From: Gari tellinella
Taxonomy: Eukaryota; Mollusca; Bivalvia; Cardiida; Psammobiidae
DNA: 64,000 bases
Assembly (NCBI GenBank): GCA_922989275.2
Contig: OV277861.1
Span: forward strand, 18,376,540-18,440,539
Reading direction: 5' to 3'
The notes under the pieces were generated by a model. That model was not told where the DNA came from. It saw only the letters and a list, made by a program, of their open reading frames with translations, and ran no database searches. The position numbers and the translations under genes are program-made. This document shows positions 42,221-51,729 of the stretch, one piece after another (position 1 is the first letter of the stretch; each line of letters starts with the position of its first letter).

Positions 42221-42350
42221 TTAATCCATAATCTGTTTCTAGTTTTTTAAGACACGTGATGCTTAAAGCAGGTTGAAAATAAAGCAGAATGCGCTTATAG
42301 TGCATTCTGCTTTACTTTCAGCCTCCTCTAAGCTTCCATCTATTCGAATA
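42221..42350 (+). mobile_element. HpC fragment inside the 3.9-kb element
   Basis: TTAATCCATAATCTGTTTCTAG, hairpin AAAGCAGGTTGAAAATAAAG / CTTTACTTTCAGCCTCCTC around GCGCTTATAGTGC; the right end is lost. Confidence 0.8.
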
Positions 42351-42890
42351 AAAATCCGAAGATTTCGGAAAAATCCGGAGAAATGGCAGCCCTGCCAAAC
42401 TATCAAATATAAAGGTCGCGTCTCACATGAGAAGCTCCAATGGTTCTTTGCTACCTACATGTCCACAAGACCCATGCTTTTTGCAAGGAAATTATCTGGC
42501 AATGCGTTATGATCAAAAGGTCGCCAGGAGATGTCTTTAACCTCAGATCCAGTAGTTTAATGATTGAATAAATTAATTATTGGCGACTCTCAAGACCTTC
42601 AGTCTTTGATTATATGTATGTTGTCGTAGATTACTGCGCGTATTTTATTAGATAAATATTGAGCTTAATATCCTGATTTACCATCCTATTTATTGCAATT
42701 CCTGAATAAAATCAATTCCATATACATCATTACCTTCACCACCCATTACACCGAATATCTTTTTTAAAGATATTTCTTGTTTCCCTTGTAGCTATATAGT
42801 TGAATCTGATATACTGAAAATGGCACTGAAGCATTGAAATAGACGCCTTAAATTCTTACCGACCAGACCTCGTTGGCAAACGTTCAATAG

Positions 42891-42908
42891 GGTCAAGGTC
42901 AAAGGTCA
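42891..42908 (+). promoter_or_regulatory. Direct-repeat AGGTCA (DR1) motif
   Basis: GGTCAAGGTCAAAGGTCA contains two perfect AGGTCA half-sites one base apart (42896-42901, 42903-42908) and a third imperfect one. DR1 is a known nuclear-receptor site; occupancy here is speculative. Confidence 0.35.
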
Positions 42909-43598
42909 ATGTCACCAATCTTGGCCCATGACTGCTATGGAAACTTCCAGAAAGGACCAGAACCAAATTTAATACAGTACACTTGTTTGAATCTTGAAAT
43001 AATTTGCATAATTTGATTCAGATAGAATTGTATTCATTCCATACAGTGTGAATCCGTTGGACTCGCGGTTTGCGCTACGGGATATTATAATATCCAAGGG
43101 AAATAACTCAATTACAAGATCGTGAAAGATATATTTTGATATGTGCAATGGAGGAAAAGTTTTGGTAGGTTTATCAAGTATTCAATAGATGCCATTTTTG
43201 CAGTTGTAAACAAAAAGGATCGGTTTAAAATGGCCTGACATACATTTCACTAATCTTTAGAATTATAAGGTCCGGCTGGACCCCAGACGTGTTTTGAAAA
43301 TAAAATCTATGCGAAATGACCTGTTTAGTACGTATTTCACACTAATGTCAAAATCAGCCATGGGAACAATGTCTAAAAACGTCATAAGCGTGATTAGGCT
43401 GAATACTTTTTTTCTAGCAAAAATAAAGTCGCCGGGGTCCAACGGACACCAAAGGTCCGGATGAGGGTTAAGCGGCATCTGATATGGATTCAAGATGTTT
43501 GTCACTCATCATTATATTTTTTTTCTGACAACATGTCCAATATATAACAGCAGACGACAATTTCAAGCAGACGATATTGCACCCGTGAAAAAGTACTA

Positions 43599-43804
43599 CA
43601 GTAAAACCTCTCTATTACGACCACTAAATTATGTTAATTATTATGGTGTTTACGATAGGTGACCGCTTAAAGCAAGGTGACAGTGAAACAGAAAGCTCCT
43701 TTAGGAGCTTTCTGTTTCACTGTCACCTTGCTTTAAGCTGTCACCTGTCTATTAAACAATCAATTAGCCTTCGTTTTAGTGGTCGTTATAGAGAGGTTTT
43801 ACTG
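43599..43804 (+). mobile_element. TaD MITE, complete, nested in TaE
   Basis: 206 bp between TA dinucleotides (43597-43598, 43805-43806). Ends CAGTAAAACCTCTCTATTAC and TTATAGAGAGGTTTTACTG; hairpin 2 arms perfect around GCTCCTTTAGGAGC. Confidence 0.95.
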
Positions 43805-43956
43805 TATTTGTCTTGTTTGGGGAGCAGCGGAAAACATTGTTGTAACGAGGGAATCGTTGTTCAGAGTGTCGTTGTCGAGTGGCAACACTGTATTGCTTAT
43901 TGTTTGTAAAGGAAATCTCAACAAAAATATACTGCAATAAGATGTGAAAAAACATA

Positions 43957-44495
43957 CACTCAGTACAAAAAGAAACGCACATTTTGTATCACAATCTTAT
44001 TTTTATGTAGAAGGAACGTATTTGTGAATTATTATAAAATCATTATTGAATTGGTAGCATCACAACCTGCACTAATCGGTGCGGTATTTTAAACAAGTTG
44101 TAGTTAATTCTTTCGCTGCCAAATTAATCGTGAGGTTTTTACCCCTTCACCGTCTTATTGTCGTCTGCTTCAATTGTTGTTTGCAAGATCGTTTCTAAGT
44201 AAAATTCAATGTAGAATGACTTAAATGAAATCTATAAGAGTGTCAAACAGTTCGGATCCTGATCAGACGCCGCGATACGCGGCGTCTGATCAGGATCCAA
44301 ACTGTTTGCAAACGCTTTTTGGCGTCATTAGGAGGGAAATGGTTAAAAGGCAGCACAATGTTTTTTGAGTATTTTTTTCTAAACTTATTGCAGAATTAAA
44401 TAAATCTTGAGATATGGTCTTTCTTTTCTAATTTTCCTCAAAAAATGTATCCTAATCTGCGCCTGAGCACAATGTGCGTTTCTTTTTGCACTGAG
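43957..44495. mobile_element. Mariner/Tc1-like element, CTCAGTGCAAAAAGAAACGC ends, with nested HpA2
   Basis: Left CACTCAGTACAAAAAGAAAC and right GTTTCTTTTTGCACTGAG are an inverted pair near TA dinucleotides. Without the nested HpA2 it is about 300 bp. A related solo end (CACTCGGTACAAAAAGTAAC) lies at 57469. Confidence 0.8.
44104..44346 (-). mobile_element. HpA2 MITE nested in mariner-like element
   Basis: 243 bp with TTAA at both ends. Hairpin CGGATCCTGATCAGACGCCG / CGGCGTCTGATCAGGATCC around CGATACG; TATTGTCGTCTGC flank. Confidence 0.95.
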
Positions 44496-44559
44496 TATAT
44501 TCTTGAAATGTAGACCATTTACTAAACTCTTAGAGGCAAACAGCTTGTAGTCTGATCAG

Positions 44560-44787
44560 AAATTCAACCGTAAAGACGAGTACACTCTTCATTTACAAAC
44601 AGTGTACATGTGATGAGTACACTTGTCATTTACAAACTGTATAGACCCTGATCAGAGGTATCCTAAGGAGTTATATGATCATGTTAACTTATTTGAAAAA
44701 TGTTGAAAACATCAACCGATTATCGTCACAGATGAGGCAGACTATATTGGAAACTGGAATGGTCCAATTAAAGTTTCAGAGGTGAAT
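44560..44787 (+). mobile_element. HpF, degraded
   Basis: AAACAGTGTACATGTGATGAG, GACCCTGATCAGAGGTATCC / AGTTATATGATC, and GGAAACTGGAATGGTCCAAT. It ends where the TaD begins. Confidence 0.75.
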
Positions 44788-44788
44788 A

Positions 44789-44971
44789 CAGTAAAACCTC
44801 TCTATAACAGCCACTAAAGTGTGATAATTTATTAGGTGTTTTCGACAGGTGACTGCTTAAAGCATGGTGACAGTAAAACAGTCTTTTACTGTCACCTTGC
44901 TTTAACCAGTCACCTGTCATTTATACAATCAATTAGACCTTGTTTTAGTGGCCGTTATAGAGAGGTTTTAC
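44789..44971 (+). mobile_element. TaD MITE with shortened hairpin
   Basis: 183 bp between TAs. The hairpin runs GACAGTAAAACAG-TC-TTTTACTGTC: about 20 bp of the centre (AAAGCTCC and mate) are missing symmetrically, while the outer arms are intact. Confidence 0.9.
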
Positions 44972-44990
44972 TGTAAGTATTCTTCATGGG

Positions 44991-45295
44991 CTTAACCCTT
45001 TAACCGCACCATTAATCGGTGTTGTATCCCTTCACCGCAATGGTGTTGCCTGCTTCACTATTGTTGACTGCAATATCGTTTCAAAGTTAAATCTAAGGCA
45101 GTATGACTGACGAAATTTCGATAGTGTGTTTAACAAGCTCGATCCTGATTAGATACCGCATTTTGTAGTCAGCACCCGAACAATTGGTTCCTGAATAAAT
45201 CGGCGTCTGATCAGGATCCAAACTGGCTGGCACACGTATCGATGTATTAAGTTGAAAGATTTGAAATCGACTTTCTATGAGAGAATTGTAGACAA
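44991..45295 (-). mobile_element. HpA2 with disrupted hairpin centre
   Basis: TTAACCCTTTAACCGCACC leads to GATCCTGATTAGATACCGC; about 45 bp of unrelated sequence follows before CGGCGTCTGATCAGGATCC. Another insertion or rearrangement at a hairpin tip. Confidence 0.7.
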
Positions 45296-45299
45296 CAGG

Positions 45300-46103
45300 T
45301 ATCGATAAAGTCACTTCAAACACTCTAGGCGTCCAATCCGATATCGCAAACTGCATTATGTATACTCGGATCTCTAATTTACTCCAAGCTTATATATAAC
45401 CCTATATTTACAAGAGTTTACATTGTCTTTGATTAATTAGATATAGGTTTCCCTGGCGGCTCCTGTTTGAAAACGCTACTCTTTAACTATGTTATATAAT
45501 ATTCTGAACCGGCTTTGCGGAAAATTTAAGACGCATCTGTTTTAAAATTGATAATAGTTGTTAGGTTAAAAGAGGGCTGTCATTGTGACGGTTGCGACCG
45601 TCGGCCATTGTCAACAAGACGGCGGTCATATATAAATATATGAAACAAAGGCTTTACATTAACCTAAAATCTAATATCTACAGGGACTTTATGGAATGCA
45701 CTACATGATGATGTATCTCTAAAGCCGTCCTTAACCGGGAGAGTTATGTCGGATTTTCGTGCTTTGTTTTTTCTCTCCCTCTCTGTCGTACCCTGAACAC
45801 ATCCATACCTTACAGTTACTCGTGACTACGGACTAGTCGCTTGAGTACTATTTGACCGTTGCAATAGTGGGTTATTTTTAGCACGAGCTTGAATATTTAA
45901 TTCTTTCCCGTGTTACTAATAATCGTCTTGTCATAGAATTTTTGTTAGATGTTTTACATGTATTTACTTACTGTGTTGGCGGTCTTTTTGGATGTAAGGT
46001 TGTGGAACAGGGTTTATATTTTCTATGTACACTGTTCGTCTTTATCGGTGAATATAGGAGATAAGAGTGAGGTTGGGCGCCCCTAAACCCAGGTGTAACC
46101 TCC
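45300..46103. other. Unclassified; probably continuation of the 46.1-kb repeat
   Basis: It contains GTGACGGTTGCGACCGTCGG (small inverted repeat, about 45585) and GGCGCCCCTAAACCCAGGTGTAACC just before the repeated block. No supportable coding frame. Confidence 0.4.
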
Positions 46104-46199
46104 AGTGGTTGTTAATAATTAAATTATAATTGATTATTGATTGCTACTGACCGCGCCAAGGCGGGCTCCTATATTCACTTTGCTTTATGTTTGTCTTGC
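46104..46199 (+). repeat. Dispersed repeat, inverted mate of 1-99
   Basis: GTGGTTGTTAATAATTAAAT through CTTTATGTTTGTCTTGC. Orientation opposite to the copy at the window start. Confidence 0.75.
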
Positions 46200-46244
46200 G
46201 TGTTGCTTTCTATTTAGTGTGTAGATGAAGGAATGGTATTGCGT

Positions 46245-46312
46245 GTCACTGTGTGTGTGTGTGTGTGTGTATGTATGTGTGTGTATTTGTTATGGTATGA
46301 CTGTGTGTGTGT
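46245..46312 (+). repeat. TG microsatellite, interrupted
   Basis: Runs of TG at about 46251-46283 and 46302-46312, broken by ATG and ATTTGTTATGG. The short open frames on both strands here are repeat read-through. Confidence 0.95.
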
Positions 46313-46375
46313 TCTGCTTGAGAGGTGGGTGTATTGTTTGTGTTGCGTTTCCGGCTTGAGTCTTTCGTATTTATT

Positions 46376-46610
46376 ATTTACACTTTCAATCTCAATGACG
46401 TCTGAAAGCAATTTTGCAAACAGTTTTGATCCTGATTAGACGTCGCCTAACGTGGCGTCGTCTGATAAGGATCAAAACTGTTTGCCACTTTTTCTGACAT
46501 TACGTCAGTTAAACTTCCTTAAAGTTTGAAACGATATTGCAGACAGCAATATTGAAGCAGACGGCACCATGGCGATAAAGGGAGACAATCTCACGACACA
46601 ATGGCTAACC
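46376..46610 (+). mobile_element. HpA2 MITE
   Basis: ACACTTTCAATCTCAATGACG, hairpin TTTGATCCTGATTAGACGTCG / GGCGTCGTCTGATAAGGATC, GATATTGCAGACAGCAATATT, GGCGATAAAGGGAGACAATCTC. Terminal TTAA decayed at both ends. Confidence 0.85.
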
Positions 46611-46619
46611 GTATACACT

Positions 46620-47315
46620 TTGCAAAATATTGTTAGAAAATAATACTAGTATTGTTAAAATGTACCCTAGATATATTCAAATTGACTACGCTTTCGTAGT
46701 AAGTGGGATCGTGCATTTGACGCCTCAGGGGTGAATGAACTAAATCAGTCCTTTTGTTGATAACTGAAATGTCGGTGTTCAGAGGTCTTACTCCATATCG
46801 TAATTGGATGCTTGTACATCTCTCCAGTATCTACACTGTTTGCTGAAGTATGTTAAATGACATTAGCTGTGAATTAAATAAAGGTTGTCTTCAACATTTT
46901 CATTCCATGTCTCAATTCGCTTAAATAAACAATTGATGAGTACCGCCAACCCTTAAATCTCTATTTGATTGGTCAGTAATTATTATATTGAATTCATGAG
47001 CCCGTTCGGTGGATGGTTTATCTGTGGGAACCACTGGTTGTCTGACTGTCATGCCTAACAACTTTTATGAAATTTTCATCCGGAGAATTATCATTTTCTT
47101 TGATAAAAGACATCGCTCGGACAGTTGGCCTTTAAACTGGCAGGTACAAAAAGTTATTGCAAAATATTAGTTGCGTTTTGTGCAAAATTATATTTAATAT
47201 CCTGAAAGACTTACCAAAGTTTAGTATTATGTTAAATCCCAGACGTAATACGTAACTGCTTAGTATTACATCGGTATATCATAAAACATGGAAACAGTAA
47301 ATACAACTAGAATGC
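46620..47315. other. No gene recognised
   Basis: AT-rich; an isolated ATCTACACTGTTTGCTGA near 46828 is a possible HpG arm. Confidence 0.35.
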
Positions 47316-47319
47316 AATG

Positions 47320-47782
47320 TTAACTCCTTAACCCTTTGAACCCTAGTCCCGCATATAGGCGTGCTTTTCAAACAGTGTACATGTGAATAGTACACATGTC
47401 CTATACAAACAGTGAAGACCCAGATCAGAGGGCTCCGAAAGGAGCCCTCTGATCAGGGTCTTCACTGTTTGTCACAATGCCAAACATTGACAAAAACAAC
47501 CCTTTAAAGTCAGAAATGGACTAGACTTAGATGGAAACTGGAATTGTCCATTTAAAGTTTCAGGGAGGAGAGAGTTAACTTCCATGACGTCATCGGCTTA
47601 AAACAATTATCGTCTGCTTTCATTTCTCAAATCTTATTTACAGATAATTTCACTTAAGTAACATCATAATGAGTATCAAACAGTTTGGATCCTGATCAGA
47701 CGCCGCGTTACGCGGCGTCTTATCATAATCCAAACTGTTTGCAAAGTACCATTATACTCGGGGTAAGGCAGTGAAGGGGTAA
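47320..47782 (-). mobile_element. HpA MITE with HpF inserted in its terminus
   Basis: The left end reads TTAACTCC, then HpF, then TTAACTTCCATGACGTCATC. Removing HpF restores TTAACTCCTTAACTTCC, a good HpA end (TTAACCCCTTCACTGCC). Hairpin GGATCCTGATCAGACGCCGC / GCGGCGTCTTATCATAATCC; right end GGCAGTGAAGGGGTAA. TGACGTCA at 47585-47592. Confidence 0.9.
47328..47578 (+). mobile_element. HpF MITE, reference copy, nested in HpA
   Basis: 251 bp, TTAA at both ends. TTAACCCTTTGAACCCTAG to TCAGGGAGGAGAGAGTTAA. Hairpin CCCAGATCAGAGGGCTCC / GGAGCCCTCTGATCAGGG around GAAA. Confidence 0.95.
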
Positions 47783-47784
47783 CC

Positions 47785-48430
47785 AGTTATCTAATTGAAA
47801 CGCTGAGAAGTCAAGCGGAATGCATTTAATAGCTGCTGAAGTGTAATGGTTGGTCCCAGATGGTCACGTTGACCTGCTCTGTGTCCAGTCATTGTCATTG
47901 TCTTGACCTGTCCGTGCATCACTCTAGATGACCGCAGTAACCTCAAGTGTTTACCCTCTCTGGTGAAGCAAATTACCATTGCCATCACCTACAAAAGTAG
48001 TTAATGTAGTTAAATCGTATTCATATTTTCTAATTTTAATTTGCTTATTTTCCAGCATAAATTAGTATCAGGGTATACAAAGTGTCACTTGTCAAGATAA
48101 GATTTCAATAATATCTGCATTTCTATATTTTAATACAGAAGGATATGACACATTTTAAAGTGAGTGATAAACCTTTGTAGACTGCACATTGTTATTAAAT
48201 TCATTTTATGAGAGCATACTTTAGAATATATGTTTCTAAGGCATTATACTTGTCACTATATTGAAATAATAAATCATTCGATTAAGTCATGTCAAGATTT
48301 CGAGATATTATTGATACACCCAGTTAATGATGGTAATCGAACCAGATTATGCATTGTATATATTGATAATCGAAACACCCATCAACTGTTTATCGAATAT
48401 TTTCATAGTATACAGTATAATTATGTATAC
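47785..48430. other. No gene supported; one weak exon-like stretch
   Basis: On the minus strand a pyrimidine-poor AG (TTTTGTAG) at about 47991 precedes a 65-codon open frame to 47791. Codon usage and motifs give no support, so it is not called. Confidence 0.3.
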
Positions 48431-48433
48431 ATA

Positions 48434-48686
48434 TTAACCTTTTCCCTTATAGTTTAAAGCCCCTTTTATAGCATTTAATTTATTTCTTCCACTGAAAAAA
48501 TAGTTCCAGTGTATACAGTCAAGAACATGTACCATATTAGATGTTTCCCATATCCTACAAAACAGTAGCTTAACACAGGTTGAGAGAAGAGCAGAATGTG
48601 CATTCAGCCGCATTCTGTTTTACTTTCAATCTGATTTAAGTGTCACCTGTCTTCAAAACTAGGCACGGATATGGTGTAATGGGTAA
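48434..48686 (-). mobile_element. HpC MITE
   Basis: TTAACCTTTTCCCTTATAG to GTGTAATGGGTAA; hairpin CACAGGTTGAGAGAAGAGC / TTTACTTTCAATCTGATTT eroded in the middle. Confidence 0.85.
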
Positions 48687-48763
48687 CGGCCTCTGGATTA
48701 CTGTATAATTGGATAAAGACAAGACAATTAGGCGCCTATATTGTATTAAAGTCAGTGGGTGTC

Positions 48764-48966
48764 TTAACCCTAAACCATTTTCGCCTATTTTAAGTTTTGA
48801 AAAAAGGGCGACCACTAAAAGCATTCTGCTTTACTTTCAACCTGTTCAAGCTTCCATCAAATGCCGGAAGTACTTTCTGTGTTTCATGGTTTTGACTTCC
48901 TAGAGCAGGACTACTTTCCTTGGTGTAACAAAAGTTATATGTGTAATTATGCAGAAATGGGTTAAA
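48764..48966 (-). mobile_element. HpC, one hairpin arm lost
   Basis: TTAACCCTAAACCATTTTCGCC, a lone right arm GCATTCTGCTTTACTTTCAACC, and GAAATGGGTTAA. Confidence 0.7.
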
Positions 48967-49044
48967 GCATGATAAAGTAAAACAATTCAATACAATGTAA
49001 ATAATGACATTTTCTTGAAAGCAGGGATGCTCGTGTTTGTTCTG

Positions 49045-49097
49045 AATGTCAAACATGTTTGAGTCAGATCAGTAACCAAGTTACTCGGCGTCGGATC
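49045..49097. mobile_element. TaB-like hairpin remnant
   Basis: GAGTCAGATCAGTAACCAAGTTACTCGGCGTCGGATC: stem traces only. Confidence 0.45.
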
Positions 49098-49304
49098 TTA
49101 ACCCATTTACGCCCAGTGGAATATTCCATGGTTATATATTGGATTAGTCCATTATTTATCAAAGGGATGCCTGGTCAAACTTTTCATTTTCATTTTGTTT
49201 TATATTGTAGACTCTGATCAGACACCACATAATGCGGCGTCTGATCAGAGTCTACACTGTTTGCCTATGTCCCATATATGGGATCGTGGGCACAAATGGG
49301 TTAC
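49098..49304 (+). mobile_element. HpG MITE, reference copy
   Basis: 207 bp, TTAACCCATTTACGCCCAG to GTGGGCACAAATGGGTTA. Hairpin AGACTCTGATCAGACACCAC / GCGGCGTCTGATCAGAGTCT around CATAATG. CCCATATATGGG is a second small palindrome. Confidence 0.9.
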
Positions 49305-49454
49305 TCTCAATGGTTTCCGATGACCAAACGTTTGTTTGGAACATAGACGCTTATGATGAAAAAAGTAGTGTCCTTGACAATTCAAGCACAGTCGAACTTG
49401 TCTGTACTTCTTCAATTGAATTTCGGCTATTCCTCGACGCTGAAGTTGAACATA

Positions 49455-49659
49455 CAGTAAAACCTCTCTATTACGACCACTAAATTTTGTTAATTATTCA
49501 GTGTTTACGACAGGTGACTGCTTAAAGCAAGGTGACAGTGAAACAGAAAGCTCCTTTAGGAGTTTTCTGTTTCACTGCCACCTTGCTTTAAGCGGTCACC
49601 TGTCTTGTATACAATCAATTAGCCTTCGTTTTAGTGGTCGTAATATTGAGGTGTTACTG
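49455..49659 (+). mobile_element. TaD MITE, complete
   Basis: 205 bp between TAs. CAGTAAAACCTCTCTATTAC to TATTGAGGTGTTACTG; hairpin 2 around GCTCCTTTAGGAG(T). Confidence 0.95.
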
Positions 49660-49849
49660 TACCTGTATTTCAATGTTTAGAAATTGCCATGGTTTACCTT
49701 TGGAATACAAGTAAATTCGACTAAAGCCATTTCGAGACACCGAAGTATAGAGCATTGACTGCAAATAGGCACTTTGCCTTTAAAGTTTTTACTCAACTGC
49801 TCAGTTTAAGGCAGTGATTCAATCAATATTTTCTCACTAGTATTCTCCA

Positions 49850-50045
49850 AACGGAATGTGGATTTAAATGCAGATGAGATGCTGAGTTACCCGGCATTAT
49901 TTGAATTCAAGCTGTTTGCAACAATTAACACAAGTTCGCACAGAGTGTGTTAAAGGTTACCACGTCACAGCCATGACGTCATCATTTTTTTTAAAACAAG
50001 TGCATACGTCAAAGTGCAGCAGACTATATTATAAAGGTTCAAGTA
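49850..50045. mobile_element. TaE/HpA remnants
   Basis: GATGAGATGCTGAGTTACCCGGC, AATTCAAGCTGTTTGC and GCCATGACGTCATC (CRE at 49974-49981) are eroded parts of at least two elements. Confidence 0.5.
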
Positions 50046-50173
50046 ATTGAAAAGCATTATTATGTATACTTAAAATTTCACATGCAATTTGTTTCTTACA
50101 TCAAAATGTTCCTGTTACTATTTATATGTCACGATATGAAAATAACAGACAGAATATCACAGGAAAAAAAGCT

Positions 50174-50419
50174 TTAACCCTTTAACTCTTAATGACGCCT
50201 AAAGGCGCGTTTGCATCAGTTTGGATCCTGATCAGACGCCGCGTAACGCGACGTTTGATCAGGATCCAAACTGTTTGACATTCTTTTTGAAATTTCGTCA
50301 GTAATTCTGCCTTAAATTTAACTTTGAAACGATATTGCAGACAACAATATTGAAGCAGACGACAATGAAACGGTGAAGGGGTGAAATTCTCAGGATTTCT
50401 TTGGCAGCGAAAGTGTTAA
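50174..50419 (+). mobile_element. HpA2 MITE, reference copy
   Basis: 246 bp, TTAA at both ends. TTAACCCTTTAACTCTTAATG to GGCAGCGAAAGTGTTAA. Hairpin GGATCCTGATCAGACGCCGC / GCGACGTTTGATCAGGATCC. Contains GATATTGCAGACAACAATATT and GGTGAAGGGGTGAAATTCTC. Confidence 0.95.
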
Positions 50420-50639
50420 AGGGAAGGAAGGGTTGTAGTTAAAACAGAAACCTGTGTATAATGACTATCTAATATACAATTTAGTTAACACACGAATATG
50501 ACCGACAAATCTATTATAGAACAAATATGCAATTAACTTCAAGGAAGAGCATGTCCATGTATATATCTATGTGTCACGATATTGAAATAACAAATAGAAA
50601 ATTTACAGTTGGAATATCAGGTACCGACCAAGACTCGAC

Positions 50640-50742
50640 CCAGCAACCTGAACATATTAAGATTGCAACCTGAACATTTAAAATCCGCAACTTGAACATT
50701 TTAAGCCAGCAACTCGAACATTTTAATCCGAAATCTGTACAT
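50640..50742 (+). repeat. About 26-bp tandem repeat, four to five copies
   Basis: GCAACCTGAACATTTTAA-type units (CAACCTGAACATATTAAG, CAACCTGAACATTTAAAA, CAACTTGAACATTTTAAG, CAACTCGAACATTTTAAT). Confidence 0.85.
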
Positions 50743-50743
50743 G

Positions 50744-50892
50744 CTAAACCTCTATTATACGATCACCCAAGAGGAGGCACCTTGCTTAACGCATGAACAG
50801 AGTAAAACAGAAAGTTCCTGAAGGAGCATTCTAATTAACTGTAATCTTGTACGTTTCATAATTTCGCTTCACACAGGTTTTTACTGTACTTC
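50744..50892. mobile_element. TaD, degraded
   Basis: AAACCTCTATTATACGATCAC, AGTAAAACAGAAAGTTCCTGAAGGAGC and CAGGTTTTTACTGTA. Confidence 0.75.
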
Positions 50893-51054
50893 TATATACC
50901 ACTTTTATGATAACAATGTAGGTACTGTTCTATAACATTAGTATTGCTCCCATTCCCAAACTGTTCTGCAATATTTAATACAAAGCACTCTAAAGAAACA
51001 TCTTCCTTTACCAAACTTCCTCTTTTATATATTTTGTTTTGTTTGTTAACGTGC

Positions 51055-51240
51055 GTTTCTGCCATCTATTGGCTAATTTGACGCCCCAGAGAGAGGGCAG
51101 TGGACACTGAGAACCCAGGCGCGATGCCTTACTCTTATTATCGACAGAGTTCTCTGGTTCTTTTAATGCCAAGTGTAAAGCACTGATACATCGGACTTTG
51201 ATTTATAAAGTCTCATCCGAAGGACTTCCTCGTTTAGTAA
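51055..51240 (+). repeat. Possible molluscan short interspersed element
   Basis: TGGTTCTTTTAATGCCAAGTG, AAAGCACTGATACATCGGAC and TCTCATCCGAAGGACTTCC resemble a short repeat I recall from molluscan DNA. No poly-A tail or target duplication was found and there is no second copy in the window. The identification is from memory only. Confidence 0.3.
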
Positions 51241-51634
51241 CGTAACTTGTTGTACGATAACATGGACAAAAAGACACAAAATAATAACAAAAAACAAGTA
51301 ATTAACCATATGTAGAAATGAGGAATGCCATGAGAAAACCACACATATTGCGTCGCCAGATCAAAGACGCGGTATTTGATCTGAATCCACACTGTCTTTC
51401 ACTCAGTAACATGTCGCAGATTTTTACTTTACGTCTTTGCCAGTGTAGAAGTTGATTATATTCCAAGGCTAGGGTCATAAGTATCTTGTTCAGATTAGTA
51501 TTGCACTGGTGTTGCAATGCAACCCCTCTTAACTTTTACAACCAGCACGCAATTTTCAAGAAAGTTCAGCATTTTTGCACTATCACGTCGCTCAAAGGCT
51601 ATCGTTTATTTGGTATTTATTACACATTGTTGCT

Positions 51635-51718
51635 TAAAGTCAGATGAAAGTAAAGCAGAAAGCTTCGATAGAAGCTTTCCGCTTTACTTCCATTTTACTT
51701 TAAGCTACATGTAACAGT
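51635..51718. mobile_element. Hairpin 2 variant remnant
   Basis: AGTCAGATGAAAGTAAAGC / GCTTTACTTCCATTTTACTT around AAAGCTTCGATAGAAGCTTT: outer arms of HpC type and a distinct paired centre. Confidence 0.7.
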
Positions 51719-51729
51719 TATCAGACAGA

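Larger units (their letters stand above)
39560..43467. mobile_element. 3.9-kb TTAA-type element, piggyBac-like ends, eroded
   Basis: The ends CCCTCATCCGGACCTT and AAGGTCCGGATGAGGG are a 15-16 bp inverted pair, flanked by TTAC (39556-39559) and TTAA (43468-43471). Subterminal GGGTCCANNGGAC motifs occur at about 39926, 43275 and 43434. TTAA plus CCCT ends fit piggyBac; a 3-bp TTA duplication (Harbinger) is the alternative. No transposase domain is readable in frames up to 95 codons, so it is either non-autonomous or decayed. Confidence 0.75.
39428..43890 (+). mobile_element. TaE element split by a 3.9-kb insertion and a TaD
   Basis: Left: CAGTGTTCCCCCTCTACAAC, GGAGACAAAAATTGTGTGTG, left hairpin arm to ATCAGACGCCGAG (39555). 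Right: GCGGCATCTGATATGGATTC (43473), GCAGACGACAATTTC, GAGGGAATCGTTG, end GGCAACACTG. TA flanks both ends. The large insertion lies in the loop of the hairpin; a TaD lies in the right flank. Confidence 0.85.

Noticed and set aside
47791..47988. Possible minus-strand exon after a TTTTGTAG acceptor
   Set aside because: No polypyrimidine tract, no recognisable domain and no neighbouring exon; too weak to call.
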